DNA of 50,998 nt from Entophlyctis helioformis (taxonomy: Eukaryota > Chytridiomycota > Chytridiomycetes > Chytridiales > Chytriomycetaceae): positions 1-50,998 of the forward strand of contig JAHLKH010000190.1 in the NCBI GenBank assembly GCA_025526915.1, written 5' to 3'. A program made the translations under genes and the position numbers. Positions 12,287 to 23,478 of this stretch are shown here, piece after piece (positions within the stretch are counted from its first letter, which is position 1; the number at the start of each line of letters is the position of its first letter). The notes under the pieces were generated by a model. The model saw nothing but the letters and a program-made list of their open reading frames with translations, was not told where the DNA came from and made no database searches.

Positions 12287-15200
12287 GACAATGTTGGCGA
12301 TCTCGGGCGAGATGTCGGAAGTGGGCAGCGGCCAGCGTCAAGCGAAGCCAGCTCAGCCTCGCCTGCCACAGTCGGCACAGCAGGCAGCGCCGCAGACTGC
12401 AATAGCGGCCATATGCGAGCAGCTCGGCGGTGCACAGGACCTGTCTGCGTTCAAGGCGGCCCTTGCATCGGCCGTCGCTGCAACTGGTGCCGAGTCGGCC
12501 GCCAGCAACAGCCCCAACGGCGTCAAGCTTGTCCACCAGCTGCAGACGCTGCTGGTCAGAGAGACGTCGCTCAAGTGGGTCGTCTGTCTGACTGACCACG
12601 AGCAGTCGACGCTCTTCCGCCCGCTGTTCGCCAGACACACGCAGCCACCGCAGCCAGCCGATCCGCTGCTGGTGCATTCCGTTGTCGTGCTGTTCGACGC
12701 CACTCGGTTTGCTGTAACTGCCCTGCACAGGCACCTGCTGGCTGCCACTCTCGCCAGAGTCTTGGACATGCATCCTGTTGCCGATCTGGCCGCCAGTGCA
12801 TGGGCTGCGGGCTCCCTCTCGTCTTCATCGCAACGGCATCCTCAACCGCAGCAGCAGACCGCTGCCTCTGCCCAATGGCTGCAAGTCCGTCGCGCCATCT
12901 CGACCCTTCCGGACATTCACATCAACGGCGACACGGACGGCCAGACCCAGCAACCAGCCCTGTTTGCTGCAGAGTATGTCTGCGACAGCCTGCCGCTTGT
13001 CGTGACAGCCCACACAGACCACTGACGGGTCTTGCTGTTGGCAGGACGTTCATTGATCGGATCGTGACCGAGGTTGACGATACATTGCGTCGTCCGACAC
13101 TACACGGCACGGATGGGCCGACTCCAGACTGGATGCTCGTGCAGATGGCGGGTCTTGTGCAAGACTTGACAAAGCGTGGACACGCAGGTATGCGTGCCCG
13201 TTTATCGTGCCCGTCACCTATGCGGCGTCCTTCCGACTCACGCGACGGCTGCAGATATCATGGCCAAGCAGATTGTCTTGCTGGCAGCATCGCGCCCAGG
13301 AGCCGGACAGTGGCAAAAGCTGTTGGAGCAGATGGCTCGAGCGGACGCGTGTGTGCTTGCCCAGTCACTCATTGTCCAAGTCGACAGGCTGCATCTTGCA
13401 TTTGGTGAGAAAGTGCACGCCATGTATGTAGCATAGCTGGGGTTCGGCAGCTGACATGGTGACAGATGACACACTGGACGCGCTCAGGAACGTCCTTGGA
13501 AACAGCGCTCTCTTGCAAGACGTGGCCTGCCGCGCAGCACGGCAGCAGCAGTACAGCCTGCCTATCATGGACGCGCTGTTGTGGCTGGTGTGCAAAGACT
13601 CTGGTGAGGCTCAAGTCTTGGCGTCTGTTTTGCCCACACGCATTAGCAACTGACGACGCACACACGCACGCACGCATGCATGCATTCGCGCCGAGCAGAA
13701 CCATCTTGCCAGCAGTCTGTTCTGGCAATACTTACCTCTGTCTGGACATCGCGCGACTTTGTGGGGCGAGGCGACTTTGAGTATCAGAAGCGTGAGTGCC
13801 GCTGGCTGCCTAGCGCCATTCCATGCTTGCAATGGAGCCACCTAACATGCGACTGGCAGGCATATTCGTGTCTCTGGTTCTGGCTGTCCATTACACGCCT
13901 GCAAAGGCCCTGAATGCTCTGGAGCCGATCCGGCGACTGCTCCAGGGCATCCCACAGTTTCTAGAGATTGGCTCGGCTCTGACGCGGCAGCTTGGACTCG
14001 TGAGTGGGCGAGTTGCACGCGGGATTCACGTACCAGATGGATGGCTGACGTAGTGTTTCTTTGCTGCACAGCGGTTTGGCGAGCTGCTGTCCAAGCGCAT
14101 GCATCCTGAAGTCAAGCTCGACTTCCAGCTAACGCTGCTGCCAGAAGTGCAGGCGGTGGAGGCCATGATGGCGTTGGGAAACGCAGACATTGGACTGCCC
14201 ATCGTGTTTCGGTCGTCAGCCTCGAACGCTGCACACCAGGCAAGCGGGAGCGACCTCCATGCAGGACAGTCTTCCCAAAGCCAAGCCACCAGAAAGCCCC
14301 TGCCTGCTGCTTCACAGTCTGAAGACCCTGATGCGCCAGTGGCACCATCGTCGCGTCTTGTGCGGTCAAGTCTCTTTGACGACAATGACGACAGTGACGA
14401 TGAGGCCGAGGAGACACAGACAGCCGCACCACACGTGCCCGCCAGTGTGCACGCGAATCAGCAGCCTTTGCAGTTTGGCATTGCGACGCGCAACCCACAT
14501 CGCAAAGGGTATGCGCATGCCGACCGCCGACTGTCGACTTTCGGCTGTCCTGTACTGCGCGAGCCGGCTGACCACCCATGTCTGCACAGGTTTCTTGCAG
14601 ACTGTCTCGCGGTGCTCAAAAAGGACCAGCAGCCAGACGAGTTCGAAGCGTGTCTCAAGGATCTGGCTCCTCTAGTTCTCCGAGCCACACACCTTGAGAT
14701 CGGTAGGCATGCATCTGCAACCGCACCGATCACATTCAACTCGGCCGACTCACACCTGCTCGCTGGGGTCTACAGAGGAGTTGCATGGCGATGTATGCAC
14801 ACGGCTCGTGTACCTCGAAGACACGTTTGAGACGGAAGGATATGACCAGTACCGTCTGGCCGCTTGGGTTGCCTTGTGTCTGCGTCGGCCCGTTGATTCG
14901 GCGCGGTAAGCGACCCTGCCTTTGCGGCGAGATGGCATGCGACACACTCACCTCCGTCCCTCCCATCACATCCATGTCGCTCACCCTCGACGCGTAGTGC
15001 CATGTCGCAGTCGCTGTTTGACCGCAACTGCGGCCTGTCGACGAGGTTCTGGATCCTGCGTGCATGGCAGCTGGCGGTGCTTGACCAGATGCCCATGCAG
15101 ACAGACGATCCCCAGCTGGCTGCTCTCTGGCGCCAGCATCGGCCCCCCAACGCGTACCAGATTGCCGAGCCGTGTGTCCTGGCGCTGTTTGACCAGCTTG

Positions 15201-15551
15201 CAGACCAAAGGTGCGATATGCCCGTCGTCGTTGTGCTAGTCTGGCTCGTGATGCATGCCGGATTGGACTGACGGCCCGCATGGTGCATGGTGTGTGGGGA
15301 TGTGTGATGCGACGGGACGCTGCAGGCATTGGAGAGACCTGTTTGGACAAGACCACATGTACGCGTATGCAAGCGAGGTGCTGCGCACCGTCAAGGTGCT
15401 GATGCTGTCGACACATGCATCGCCCCACCGTGCGCGGCTCATGGACGAGCTGCACCTGTTCCTGCAAGCGTTTGACCGGCAAGAAAACCGCCTGCTGTTC
15501 ATGCAGGATCTGATGCAACTGGCACGCATCGCTGATGCTGGCGCTGTCTAG
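12285..15551 (+). CDS. TEL2: TEL2/TELO2, PIKK-stabilising TTT complex subunit
   Basis: TEL2 forms the TTT complex with TTI1 and TTI2 and helps HSP90/R2TP fold TOR, ATM and ATR kinases. In-frame ATGs occur at 12285, 12291 and 12312. The last (MSEVGSGQ) is the most credible start, and 12285 is the outer limit. About eleven exons encode alpha-helical repeats, for example DTLDALRNVLGNSALLQDVA, IFVSLVLAVHYTPAKALNAL and FGELLSKRMHPEVKLDFQ. The last is the conserved 'R.HPE...L.F' block before the hinge. An acidic hinge FDDNDDSDDEAEE follows. The C-terminal conserved Tel2 domain has RFLADCLAVLKKDQQPDEFE, RLVYLEDTFETEGYDQYRLA and a final helix pair ending ARIADAGAV. Domain order and acidic hinge fit TELO2. 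Convergent with proteasome beta6, 134 bp away. Confidence 0.85.
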
Positions 15552-15685
15552 CCAGTCTCGTCCATGCCGTCCATAAACCACGCCATAAGCACTAGATTGG
15601 TGTTCATTCCATCCTCGAGTCGCCGTTCCTTGCAGGAGCAGCTCGGGATCGTCTCTGCATCTTGAACGTGGGAACGAGAGCGGCA

Positions 15686-16626
15686 TCAGTCGCGCTTCAG
15701 CTCAATCTTCTCCTTGGTAACGCCGGCACTGGTGATGACAAAGATCTCGAGAAAGTCGCCCGTGTAAATGTCGCGCTCGGTTGCAGACGTGAAGGCGTCC
15801 TTGACAATGCGGATGACATCGGCAAGCGGCGGCAGGTCTTTGGAGCCCGTCGAGTTGTGAGCCTTGCCCAACTGTTGCCGTTTCCCCCCGACCAAGCAGG
15901 GATTCGTGCAGGCCAAAGCGTCAGACACTGTGCCATGCAGAGAGAACAGCCGACGCCGGCACGCCATCTTACCTGCTGGTCAAGGAAGGGCTGGATGAGA
16001 TGGCCGGCTGATCCAGAGCAGTTCCAGTGGTGCTTCTCGTAGTTGCCAACAGGGTCGTAGCTGAACACGCATCCCTTGCCTGCGAGCCAAGCATAGAATG
16101 TGGATCGCAGCAGAGATGTATCCAAGACATGTCAGCCTGCAAGCATGGTTGCAGTGGCTGGCATGCAATTGCAATGCAATGCAATGCAATGCAGTCCAGG
16201 GTCGCACCGTTCTCGTCCAGACCACCGATCGTGTTCCAGACATAGTAAGGGAAGAAGCGCTTGTAGTACAGGATGGTGGAAAGCAGCTGGGCAAGGGCAC
16301 CTGCGCTCATCTGCTTGTCGTGCTGGAACTGGTACCACTGGAGACCAGCGTGTTTGCAAGGACATGCATGCATGCAGGGATCAGCACACAAGGACTGCCA
16401 CACGGAGCGAACGCGCACGAGCGCATTGGACGGACCTCGAGACGCTGCTCAAGACGCTTTGCAAGCGCCAGGCTGTCTGCGTACATGCCGCCCGTGGCAA
16501 GAACGGTTCCGTTGGACCTGTTGCCCACAGCGAATGTCGGTCAGTGTGAACATGGGCGATGGCAGATGGACTGGACGGACGTGGACGGGACAGCAGCTTG
16601 CGTCGCGTCGCGTCAGTCTGCCCATT

Positions 16627-16661
<35 letters not shown>

Positions 16662-16934
16662 TGGCACCGACAAGGGTGGAGGGGCTGTCCAGACCAGCCG
16701 TGCTGCACGACATGCACGCGAGCAAGGGACAGGCAGCGGCATGAGACGGGGGGAGCCTTACATGGCAAAGACCTTGGGAGCGTATCTGGTGTTGATGTTG
16801 TAGCCCTCGCTCTGGCGGGTGTCGCCGGCAACGACACAAAAGTCTTCGCCGGCAACGGCCAGGGTCGTGCTGCAGGTGCCGAGGACGTGCAGGGCCAGAG
16901 CGACACGGGTGAGCGAGAGCGCGGGACACGGCAG

Positions 16935-16965
<31 letters not shown>

Positions 16966-17071
16966 GACAGCAGACAGCAGCAGACACGCACCCTCCGTTG
17001 TCCGTGTATGGCGAGAAGGCGTGCTCCATGGGCACCTTGACAGGTGCGCTGCTCGGCGTCTCAAACAGCAT
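15686..17071 (-). CDS. PRE7: Proteasome 20S subunit beta6 (PSMB1 / yeast PRE7)
   Basis: A non-catalytic beta subunit of the 20S core. Exons read [20 protein letters not shown]...NGG, then [88 protein letters not shown] and finally [20 protein letters not shown] ending IELKRD. The FFPYYV.N.IGGLD and ERD.YTGD blocks are diagnostic for beta6. About six exons with short introns, one containing a CAG trinucleotide run (16938-16968). The start at 17071 is chosen because the next upstream in-frame Met gives a His/Thr repeat-derived N-terminus. Divergent from beta5. Confidence 0.93.
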
Positions 17072-17175
17072 GCTTGTGCGTGTGTGCGTGTGTGTGTGCG
17101 ACTGCGACTGCGTTGGCAAGTGCCTGTCCAAGTGCCTGTCCAAGTGCCGTCGCCTGTTTGCCGCGTCAACCGAAG
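17072..17175. promoter_or_regulatory. Shared divergent promoter of the two proteasome beta genes
   Basis: Only 104 bp separate the two start codons. The segment has a (TG)n-rich tract (about 17075-17099), then two and a half copies of a 12-bp direct repeat, AAGTGCCTGTCC, at 17118, 17130 and 17142. The repeat is a candidate factor-binding or polymorphic element. I did not find a perfect yeast PACE (Rpn4) box. Confidence 0.5.
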
Positions 17176-18965
17176 ATGCTCGATCTCTCGTTCCTCAACA
17201 ACCCTGGCGTGCTGGCGTCGTCGTCGCTGTCGTCCCGCGGCCGGGGCCGTGCGGGCGTGCTGGGCCTGGGCGCCTCGGCTGCAAGCGCCGACGTGCTCGA
17301 TGCCGACGAGATGGCCATGTTCGGCCCCCCTGGCATGCGTCTGGCCGACAACGTGCCCACGTTTGCCGTTCCCCACGTCGGAAACGTAAGCTGCCAGCCT
17401 GCGACCGTTCGTCGTGCTGGCTGGCTCGCTGGCTACCCTGGCCTGCCGAGTCGGCCCCGGGACGTTGACACCAGCGGCTGCGTCGCATGGCTGGCCATCT
17501 GCATCCACGGCTGCACACACGGCTGTCGCCGTGGCACGTCCATCTGGCTTGCTCTGGTCGTCACACCCTGGCAAGACCGTGTTGTGTTGCCAGCCTGGCA
17601 GACAGACAGACGGACAGACAGACAGACCGTCCGCGTTGCCTTGCCTGGCTTGCATGGACAGACGCGACAGCCGCTGTGATCCTGCACACGCACCTGCAGC
17701 ATGCACTTGCTCACTCGTATCACCTGCATGCACTGGCCTCCTGCGATCACCCAGCCCATCGACTTTCTCCAGCACCAGATGAGCGATGTCGCCGAGAACC
17801 GCATCAAGTTTGCAAAGGGAACTACCACGCTCGCCTTCAAGTTTGGAAAGGGTGTCATTGTCGCCGTCGACTCGCGTGCGACCATGGGCCCGTACATTGG
17901 TATGCCTCTCAATCCCGCCTCTCCCCTGCCCGAGTGCATCGCGTGGCTCCTTCCATGACGACTAATCTCTGCCGGCTGCTCCAATAACCAGCCTCGCAGA
18001 CTGTCAAGAAGGTCATTGAGATCAACCCATACCTGCTCGGCACCATGGCCGGTGGTGCTGCCGACTGTAGTTTCTGGGAGCGCGAGCTTGGCCGTCGTGC
18101 GCGGTAAGATGGGCCTGGCTGGAGCGATGCATTCGATGGATGCGGTGGAGCTGCCCATCGTCCAACTGGCACTGGACCTAACACGAACCGTATGCGCCGC
18201 CTGCCACGCGTCCGTCTAGCCTGTTTGAGCTCCGCAACAAGGAGCGCATCTCGGTCGCGGCTGCCTCGAAGCTTCTTTCCAACATGGTGTACGGCTACAA
18301 GGGCATGGGATTGTCCATGGGCACAATGGTCACGGGATGGGACAAGCAGGTACGGCCATCCGCCTGGATCAGCCGGCCGTGCTGCCTCTAGTGAACTGAC
18401 ACGCTTTTGGGTGGCCGATGCACATGGAATGGTAATATCACAGGGACCCGGTCTCTTCTACGTTGACTCTGATGGACAGAGACTCAAGAACGATCTGTTC
18501 TCTGTTGGCTCTGGCTCCACCTACGCCTATGGTGTGCTGGACGCGGGCTACGACTACGACCTGTCGGTCAACGAGGCCATTGACCTCGGCCGTCGATCCA
18601 TTTACCATGCCACGTACCGTGACGCATACAGTGGTGGCTCCGTCAATGGTATGCCGCGCCTGATCCGCTGCTCTGCTTGCGCGACTAGCGCCGTGACTGA
18701 TCCACATGCCATGCTGTCTGGTCTTGATCCTGCACAGTCTACCACGTGCAGGAACACGGCTGGGAGTTTATCAGCCGCACCGACGTGTTTGACCTCCACT
18801 ACGAGGTACGTTTGGGTCGTTGGCTTGCATGGCGTGCCGGCAGTGTGTGCATGGCTCTATGGTATGCATCCAACAGCACTCTCCATTTGCTGACTCTATC
18901 ATTCGTGTCTGTGTATCCTCTGGTCATTCCAGTACGAGGACCAACCCAAGCCCCAGCTTGTTTGA
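17176..18965 (+). CDS. PRE2: Proteasome 20S catalytic subunit beta5 (PSMB5 / yeast PRE2)
   Basis: The chymotrypsin-like catalytic subunit. A propeptide of about 90-100 residues (starting [16 protein letters not shown]) precedes [20 protein letters not shown], in which the first Thr after Gly is the catalytic Thr1 exposed by self-cleavage. Asp17 lies in [10 protein letters not shown]. The exon after that reads [18 protein letters not shown] and carries the active-site Lys33. Later blocks [56 protein letters not shown] and [11 protein letters not shown] are near-identical to the family. About seven exons. The last is very short and ends EDQPKPQLV. The catalytic residues appear intact. Confidence 0.95.
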
Positions 18966-19061
18966 ACAGATGCGCCGTGGCTTCCATCACGCTGAATGAA
19001 GACGTCTCGATGAAGAATTGGCGACAATAGTTTGCCCGCTTCCCCGAGCTAATCTGATCCG

Positions 19062-20291
19062 ATGCTGTTTCCTGAGCTCGATGAGGTTCTGTCGACCGAA
19101 GCCCTGTGGCACGAATTCGCCATTGCGCCGCAAGCCATCCGACACCATCGAGCCGTCCTCAGCGAGAGTGCTGCCTTTGGGGCCGTTGCACAGTGCTACT
19201 TCTTTGTTGCATCGTCCACGCCATCGTCGTCCGCGTTGCATGCCAGCGCTGCCAACACTTCCACCACGGGCCCGTCCTGTAGCTGGCCGCCGTCATCGCC
19301 AGACGCATTGTCGTCGGAGCAGATCGCGTCCTGGTCGCGACTGGCAGCCACTTCTGCGTCGGCCGCGTCACAATCATGCAATGTGCGGGCATCGGCAGCA
19401 CGAGCAGCGCCTCTCGCAGGCGCCTGGCCATTGGCAACTCAGGACTCGGCCGAAACGATGCGGGAGTCCAGGACCTCGTTGGCATGGCGACCCGCATCGG
19501 CTGTCAAGACGGACACGCTCCTCGCCTCGTGTATCAGCCGCCTCGTCGCTTTCTTGAACTCTGGCTCTAGTGCCACAGTTGCTGCGTCGCCGTCGCGTTT
19601 GACCATGCCTGCCCAGACGCTGCCGCAGGACCAGCCGCACGTCGAGGCTGCTCGCGTGCCAATGGCGTGTCCGACGTGCAGCGACTGGGCTGCCGAGCGC
19701 GGCAGACTGTTTGCCAGCCTCGAGACGGTCAAAATGCACATGAATGATGGCAACGAGCGCCTGCGCCACCATATGGATCGCTCAAATGAACTGGTGAGCG
19801 ACGCTTGCACTTTCCTTCCATTCGTGCGTGTCTCTGGTTGCCGTTCTATGTTTGTGTGTGTGCCCTGCCTTGTACCCGTTGATTCATGTCGTGCGCAACC
19901 GTCTGTTTCTGTTCTTCTGCCAGATCCTGGTGCTGTTGTCATGCTTCTTCCATCTACTGGCCCCAATCTCCTTGTGTACACCGCAACCTGTACTTGCATT
20001 GCATGGCGGATCGGTGTGGTGGACCGTGAATGCGTGGCAATGTGACTGACATGCGGGCTGATTGAGCAGCAGCAGGAAAACACAAGGCTGAAAGAGGTCA
20101 ACCAGCGGCTGATGGACGAGGTGGAGCAGCTGTCGCAAATCGTGTTTGAGGAAGCGAACCGCATGGTGGCGGACGAGCGGCGGTCGGTCGATCGGCTGCG
20201 GACTGAAAACGAGATACTGCGGCAATTGCTTGGGGAGCAGCAGCAGCAGCAGCAGCAGCCGTTGGCTAACAGCGATCCACCAACGGCCTGA
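19062..20291 (+). CDS. SEC2-like Rab guanine-nucleotide exchange coiled-coil protein
   Basis: The second exon (from about 20071) encodes a heptad coiled coil that contains the Sec2/Rabin core signature IVFEEANRMVADERRSVDRL, followed by TENEILRQLLGE. In this family that helix pair activates Sec4/Rab8-type GTPases at secretory vesicles. The end of exon 1 supplies the preceding helix (SLETVKMHMNDGNERL) and a Cys pair CPTCSDW. The first ~200 residues are Ala/Ser-rich and unrecognised, so the start at 19062 is only the first Met of a long open frame. The single intron (about 19794-20070) is longer than usual here. A CAG run (20237-20261) encodes poly-Gln near the C-terminus. The total of about 315 residues is short for fungal Sec2, which has a long C-terminal tail. 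Confidence 0.6.
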
Positions 20292-20356
20292 CTGCGACAT
20301 CCCACGAATGCATTCTTCTCAACATTCTTTTCATTTGCTTGCTCCTATGCACACAA

Positions 20357-21321
20357 TCAGCCGTCACTCTCATCGTCACTGCTTCCATATGCAGATACAA
20401 GCGTGGCGAGAGACGCGTTTCCTGCCTTGGGTTTGCTGGCTTGCCCAGAAGCCGCCTTCAATGGCTCTTGGGCTGTCGCCGTTGCGGACTTTGATCCCGC
20501 AACGGCTGGCGTTGGTTGTGACGATGTGGTGTTGGCCGTGACAGCCGATTGCGGCTTTGAAGGCATGGTGCTGGATCCAGATGAACGCGCATGTTTGGCA
20601 GGCGGCTGCTTGGCTGTGAGAGTGCCGGGCTCTGCCGACTCTGACGACGAGGATGGGTCCTTGCGCTTGACGCCCTTGAGCAGGATCGAGCGCTGCGTGT
20701 TCGCCAGCGAATGCCCAGACCCAGGCCCAGCGAGCCCGCCCTTTGAGGTTGCTGGAGACTTTGGGTTGGAAGACGGCGCGCTTCCGTGGCTGCCGGCGAC
20801 GGCCGATGCACCCACGACAGGAATCGGCAACGCTGCTGCCATCTTGGCATTCCGGAACGCTTCGAGCGCCTCGTTGTCTGCCTTGCGGATCTCGCGCTGC
20901 ATCTCGGCCTTTGCCGACTCGGTGCTCGCAAGAAACTCGAGCTCGTCGGGATCAAGCCTCTTGATCTGGTTCGACAGCCTGAGCTTTTCGGCATGCTCTG
21001 CGCACGGGTTGAACCCAGACGACGGTCAGCACCGATGGTGTGCATGTACGTATGCTGCACCACACATGTGGCAGCACACATGTAGCAGCAACAGCAGACG
21101 GTTCTTGGCAGCCCAGTCTCGCCCAGACCTTCTTCCTCGATGCGCTTCTTCTCGGCAAGACGCTCGTACAGCGGCCGAGGGTCGTATGGCGCATCGCTGC
21201 CGCGAGCAGACTCTGGCATCTCGTTGATGTCGGCCTCGCTCACAAACTTCTTGCTCATCTGGGCCGCCACGGCCGATGACGGCTTGCTGCCCGCAGCCAG
21301 TGTCCCGAAAAACTCTGCCAT
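20357..21321 (-). CDS. PSME3IP1 / NIP30 / FAM192A family nuclear protein
   Basis: Two exons. Exon 1 begins MAEFFGTLAAGSKPSSAVAA and carries the NIP30 signature SKKFVSEADINEMPESAR, then APYDPRPLYERLAEKKRIEE. Exon 2 (from about 21003) continues with LRLSNQIKRLDPDELEFLAS and a charged helix. Next comes a long disordered Ser/Pro/Ala/Lys segment and the acidic end AYGSSDDESDG. The human homologue binds the PA28-gamma proteasome activator through a phosphorylated acidic C-terminal region. The acidic SSDDE tail here may be comparable, which is inference. The start codon is only 41 bp from that of RRN7 on the other strand. Confidence 0.8.
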
Positions 21322-21362
21322 CTCCTACTTGAACGCAAGATCGTCTGAATCGTCAACCACAC

Positions 21363-23403
21363 ATGCAGCCGTGCAGTCGTTGCGGGTCCAAGAAATGGCG
21401 GCGAGACCCGAGCGGCCAGTATGCCTGCGAGCAGGGCCACCAGTACACGGTGCATATGCAGCCTCTGCCGGCACGCGTCTGCCTTTGCCTTGCCCATTCA
21501 CTGACACACCGCCCTCGTCATGGGCAACCGCTGAACGTCGCACCAGGTCGAAGAGGAGCAGGATGAAGAGGGCGGCTACGTGGCCGGCCAGCGTCGCTCC
21601 ATCCGAAAGAAAAAGCCAAGGGCGAAGGCACCTGCAAGCAAACCGTCCTGTAAGCGGCAGCATCGCTCACAGCATGCATCCACGATGGGCATTGCCGACA
21701 TGCCAAGCTGACACGCTGCACTGGACGCATCGTCGCGGCAATAGCAACCAAGTCAAGCAAGCCTCAGTCGCTCCTGTACGAGTCTCTTCAGTACGGCCTG
21801 CATCTCCAAGCGCTGTCCCTTGCCAACGACCACGGCTGCCCGCCAGAGATTGTCGACATCGTGCGCGATCTTTGGGTGATATGGGCATCAGGCGATCCGT
21901 CCGTCACGTTCACCGATCGCAAGGCATTCAACCGCACATGGATGTCGGCTGCGTCGGACGGCATGTCTACTGTCGGCTCCGTGTCTGGACCCACTGCATC
22001 GAGAAGAATACGCCCAGACTGCGGCCCAATGCGGCCCAACTTGCAGGAATACAACAAACCGTACATATCCGCCCAGATCACGCTGGTGTTCTGTCGCATG
22101 GCATGCAGGATGCTTGGAATTCCTATTCTCATGGGCGATCTCGTAAGGTATTCCAATGCGCTCCGTCGACTGCCTGTGCATGCATCCATTGCTTGGGTCT
22201 GACTGACGCTGTGGTACAGATGGGCAGTAGAAGGATCGCTGCCGTTCATGGATGTGCCGTACAAGACACCGATTGAAATCAGACGCAACTACAAGTGGCA
22301 GTCAAAGTACGATAGATCGATTCCATCCGTTTACATGGTGCGGAAGCTGCGCTTCAACGTCGTCCTCTACTTTCACAAAACCCACAATCTGCCGTTTGGC
22401 GATCCGATGCCGCCTGCAGTGGTTGTCCGGCTGTTGAAACTGCTCCGTCTGCCAGGTACGCCTTTGGGTTTATGGTCTTGAAACGAAGAGCGAGATGGCA
22501 AGCGGCTGACTAGACACTGTGTGTAGTCGGCATTTATCCACACTACAAGGCGTTGCGCAAGATCAGAGAGGCTTCGGCCGAGAGAGTGGATCCGCGGACA
22601 GACGAGCTGGAGTGTCTCGCGTGTCTCTTGATTGCCGCCAAGATGTTTGCATACTCCAAGCCCAGCATGCAAGTGTCCTCTGTGCCTGCCAAGTTGAACC
22701 GCATCGACTGCTCTCTGGCTGACGCGTCGATGAATGGACAGACCCATCCAAATGCCAGACCGCAAAGAGTTTGACAGATTGCTGAGCTTCAGCCCGCCTT
22801 CGACGTAGGTTGCGTAGATATGAGTAGCCGGCCGATGCTGGACGCAAGGACTAACACGCCTTCTCGTGCACAGATCGGATATCGAGCGGGCGTATCTGCA
22901 GCCAGGAGTGAATGCGTGGCTGCCGATAGTCTCCCAGTGGATCCGCCCGCTCCCTAAATCCAAAGGTGAGCACAGAGCCATGTCCTCGGCTTGCATCTGC
23001 CAGGCTGGTACTTACTCGCATCAATGACATGGCGACCCATCCAGCCATTGTGGCTGTGTTTGACGAGCATATCCAGCCGACTCCGGTGCAGCCGCAGCAC
23101 GGATCGTCAGACGCCACAGCTCGCAGAAGCGTGGTTAAGCAGGAACACGGCGCGGGCAATGATGCCGACGACAGAGACGCGCAAACACAGCAAAGCCCCA
23201 TGTTTGCAAATATACCCAAGGACGAAGGCAGCCTGGCGTACTTTCCGTCCTTTGACGGCTCAGACGCAGAGGGCGATCTGCCTGTCCTGTTTGCCGTGCA
23301 TGTGCAGATCTGTGCCAATCTCTTTTACGTCGACTGCAATGTGCTGTTGACAGAGATCCAGCGACTGGAAGAGCTCTTTATGGATGCAGGCGATAATGAA
23401 TGA
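21363..23403 (+). CDS. RRN7: RRN7/TAF1B-family RNA polymerase I initiation factor
   Basis: A TFIIB-like factor needed for rDNA promoter recruitment of Pol I. The N-terminus MQPCSRCGSKKWRRDPSGQY followed by ACEQGH is the Rrn7 zinc ribbon (C..C...C..H). An acidic linker with EEEQDEEGGYVAGQRR follows. The cyclin-fold region reads LYESLQYGLHLQALSLANDH, VDIVRDLWVIWASGD, LVFCRMACRMLGIPILMGDL, WAVEGSLPFMDVP and LACLLIAAKMFAYSKPSM. The end of the protein is QICANLFYVDCNVLLTEIQR...MDAGDNE. About eight exons, mostly separated by 60-110-nt introns. Some internal splice sites, such as near 22675-22745, are tentative. Convergent with GAA1, with a 75-bp gap. Confidence 0.8.
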
Positions 23404-23478
23404 CACTGCTGTGCTGAACGGAACAGGGGTTCATTGGCAGCGGGAGGTGGCGCCATGCTGATGGCCGACCGGCTCGTG

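Noticed and set aside
19159..19497. Minus-strand ORFs opposite the SEC2-like first exon
   Set aside because: They lack continuity and domains. The plus strand is open for 984 nt and leads into the recognisable Sec2 helix.
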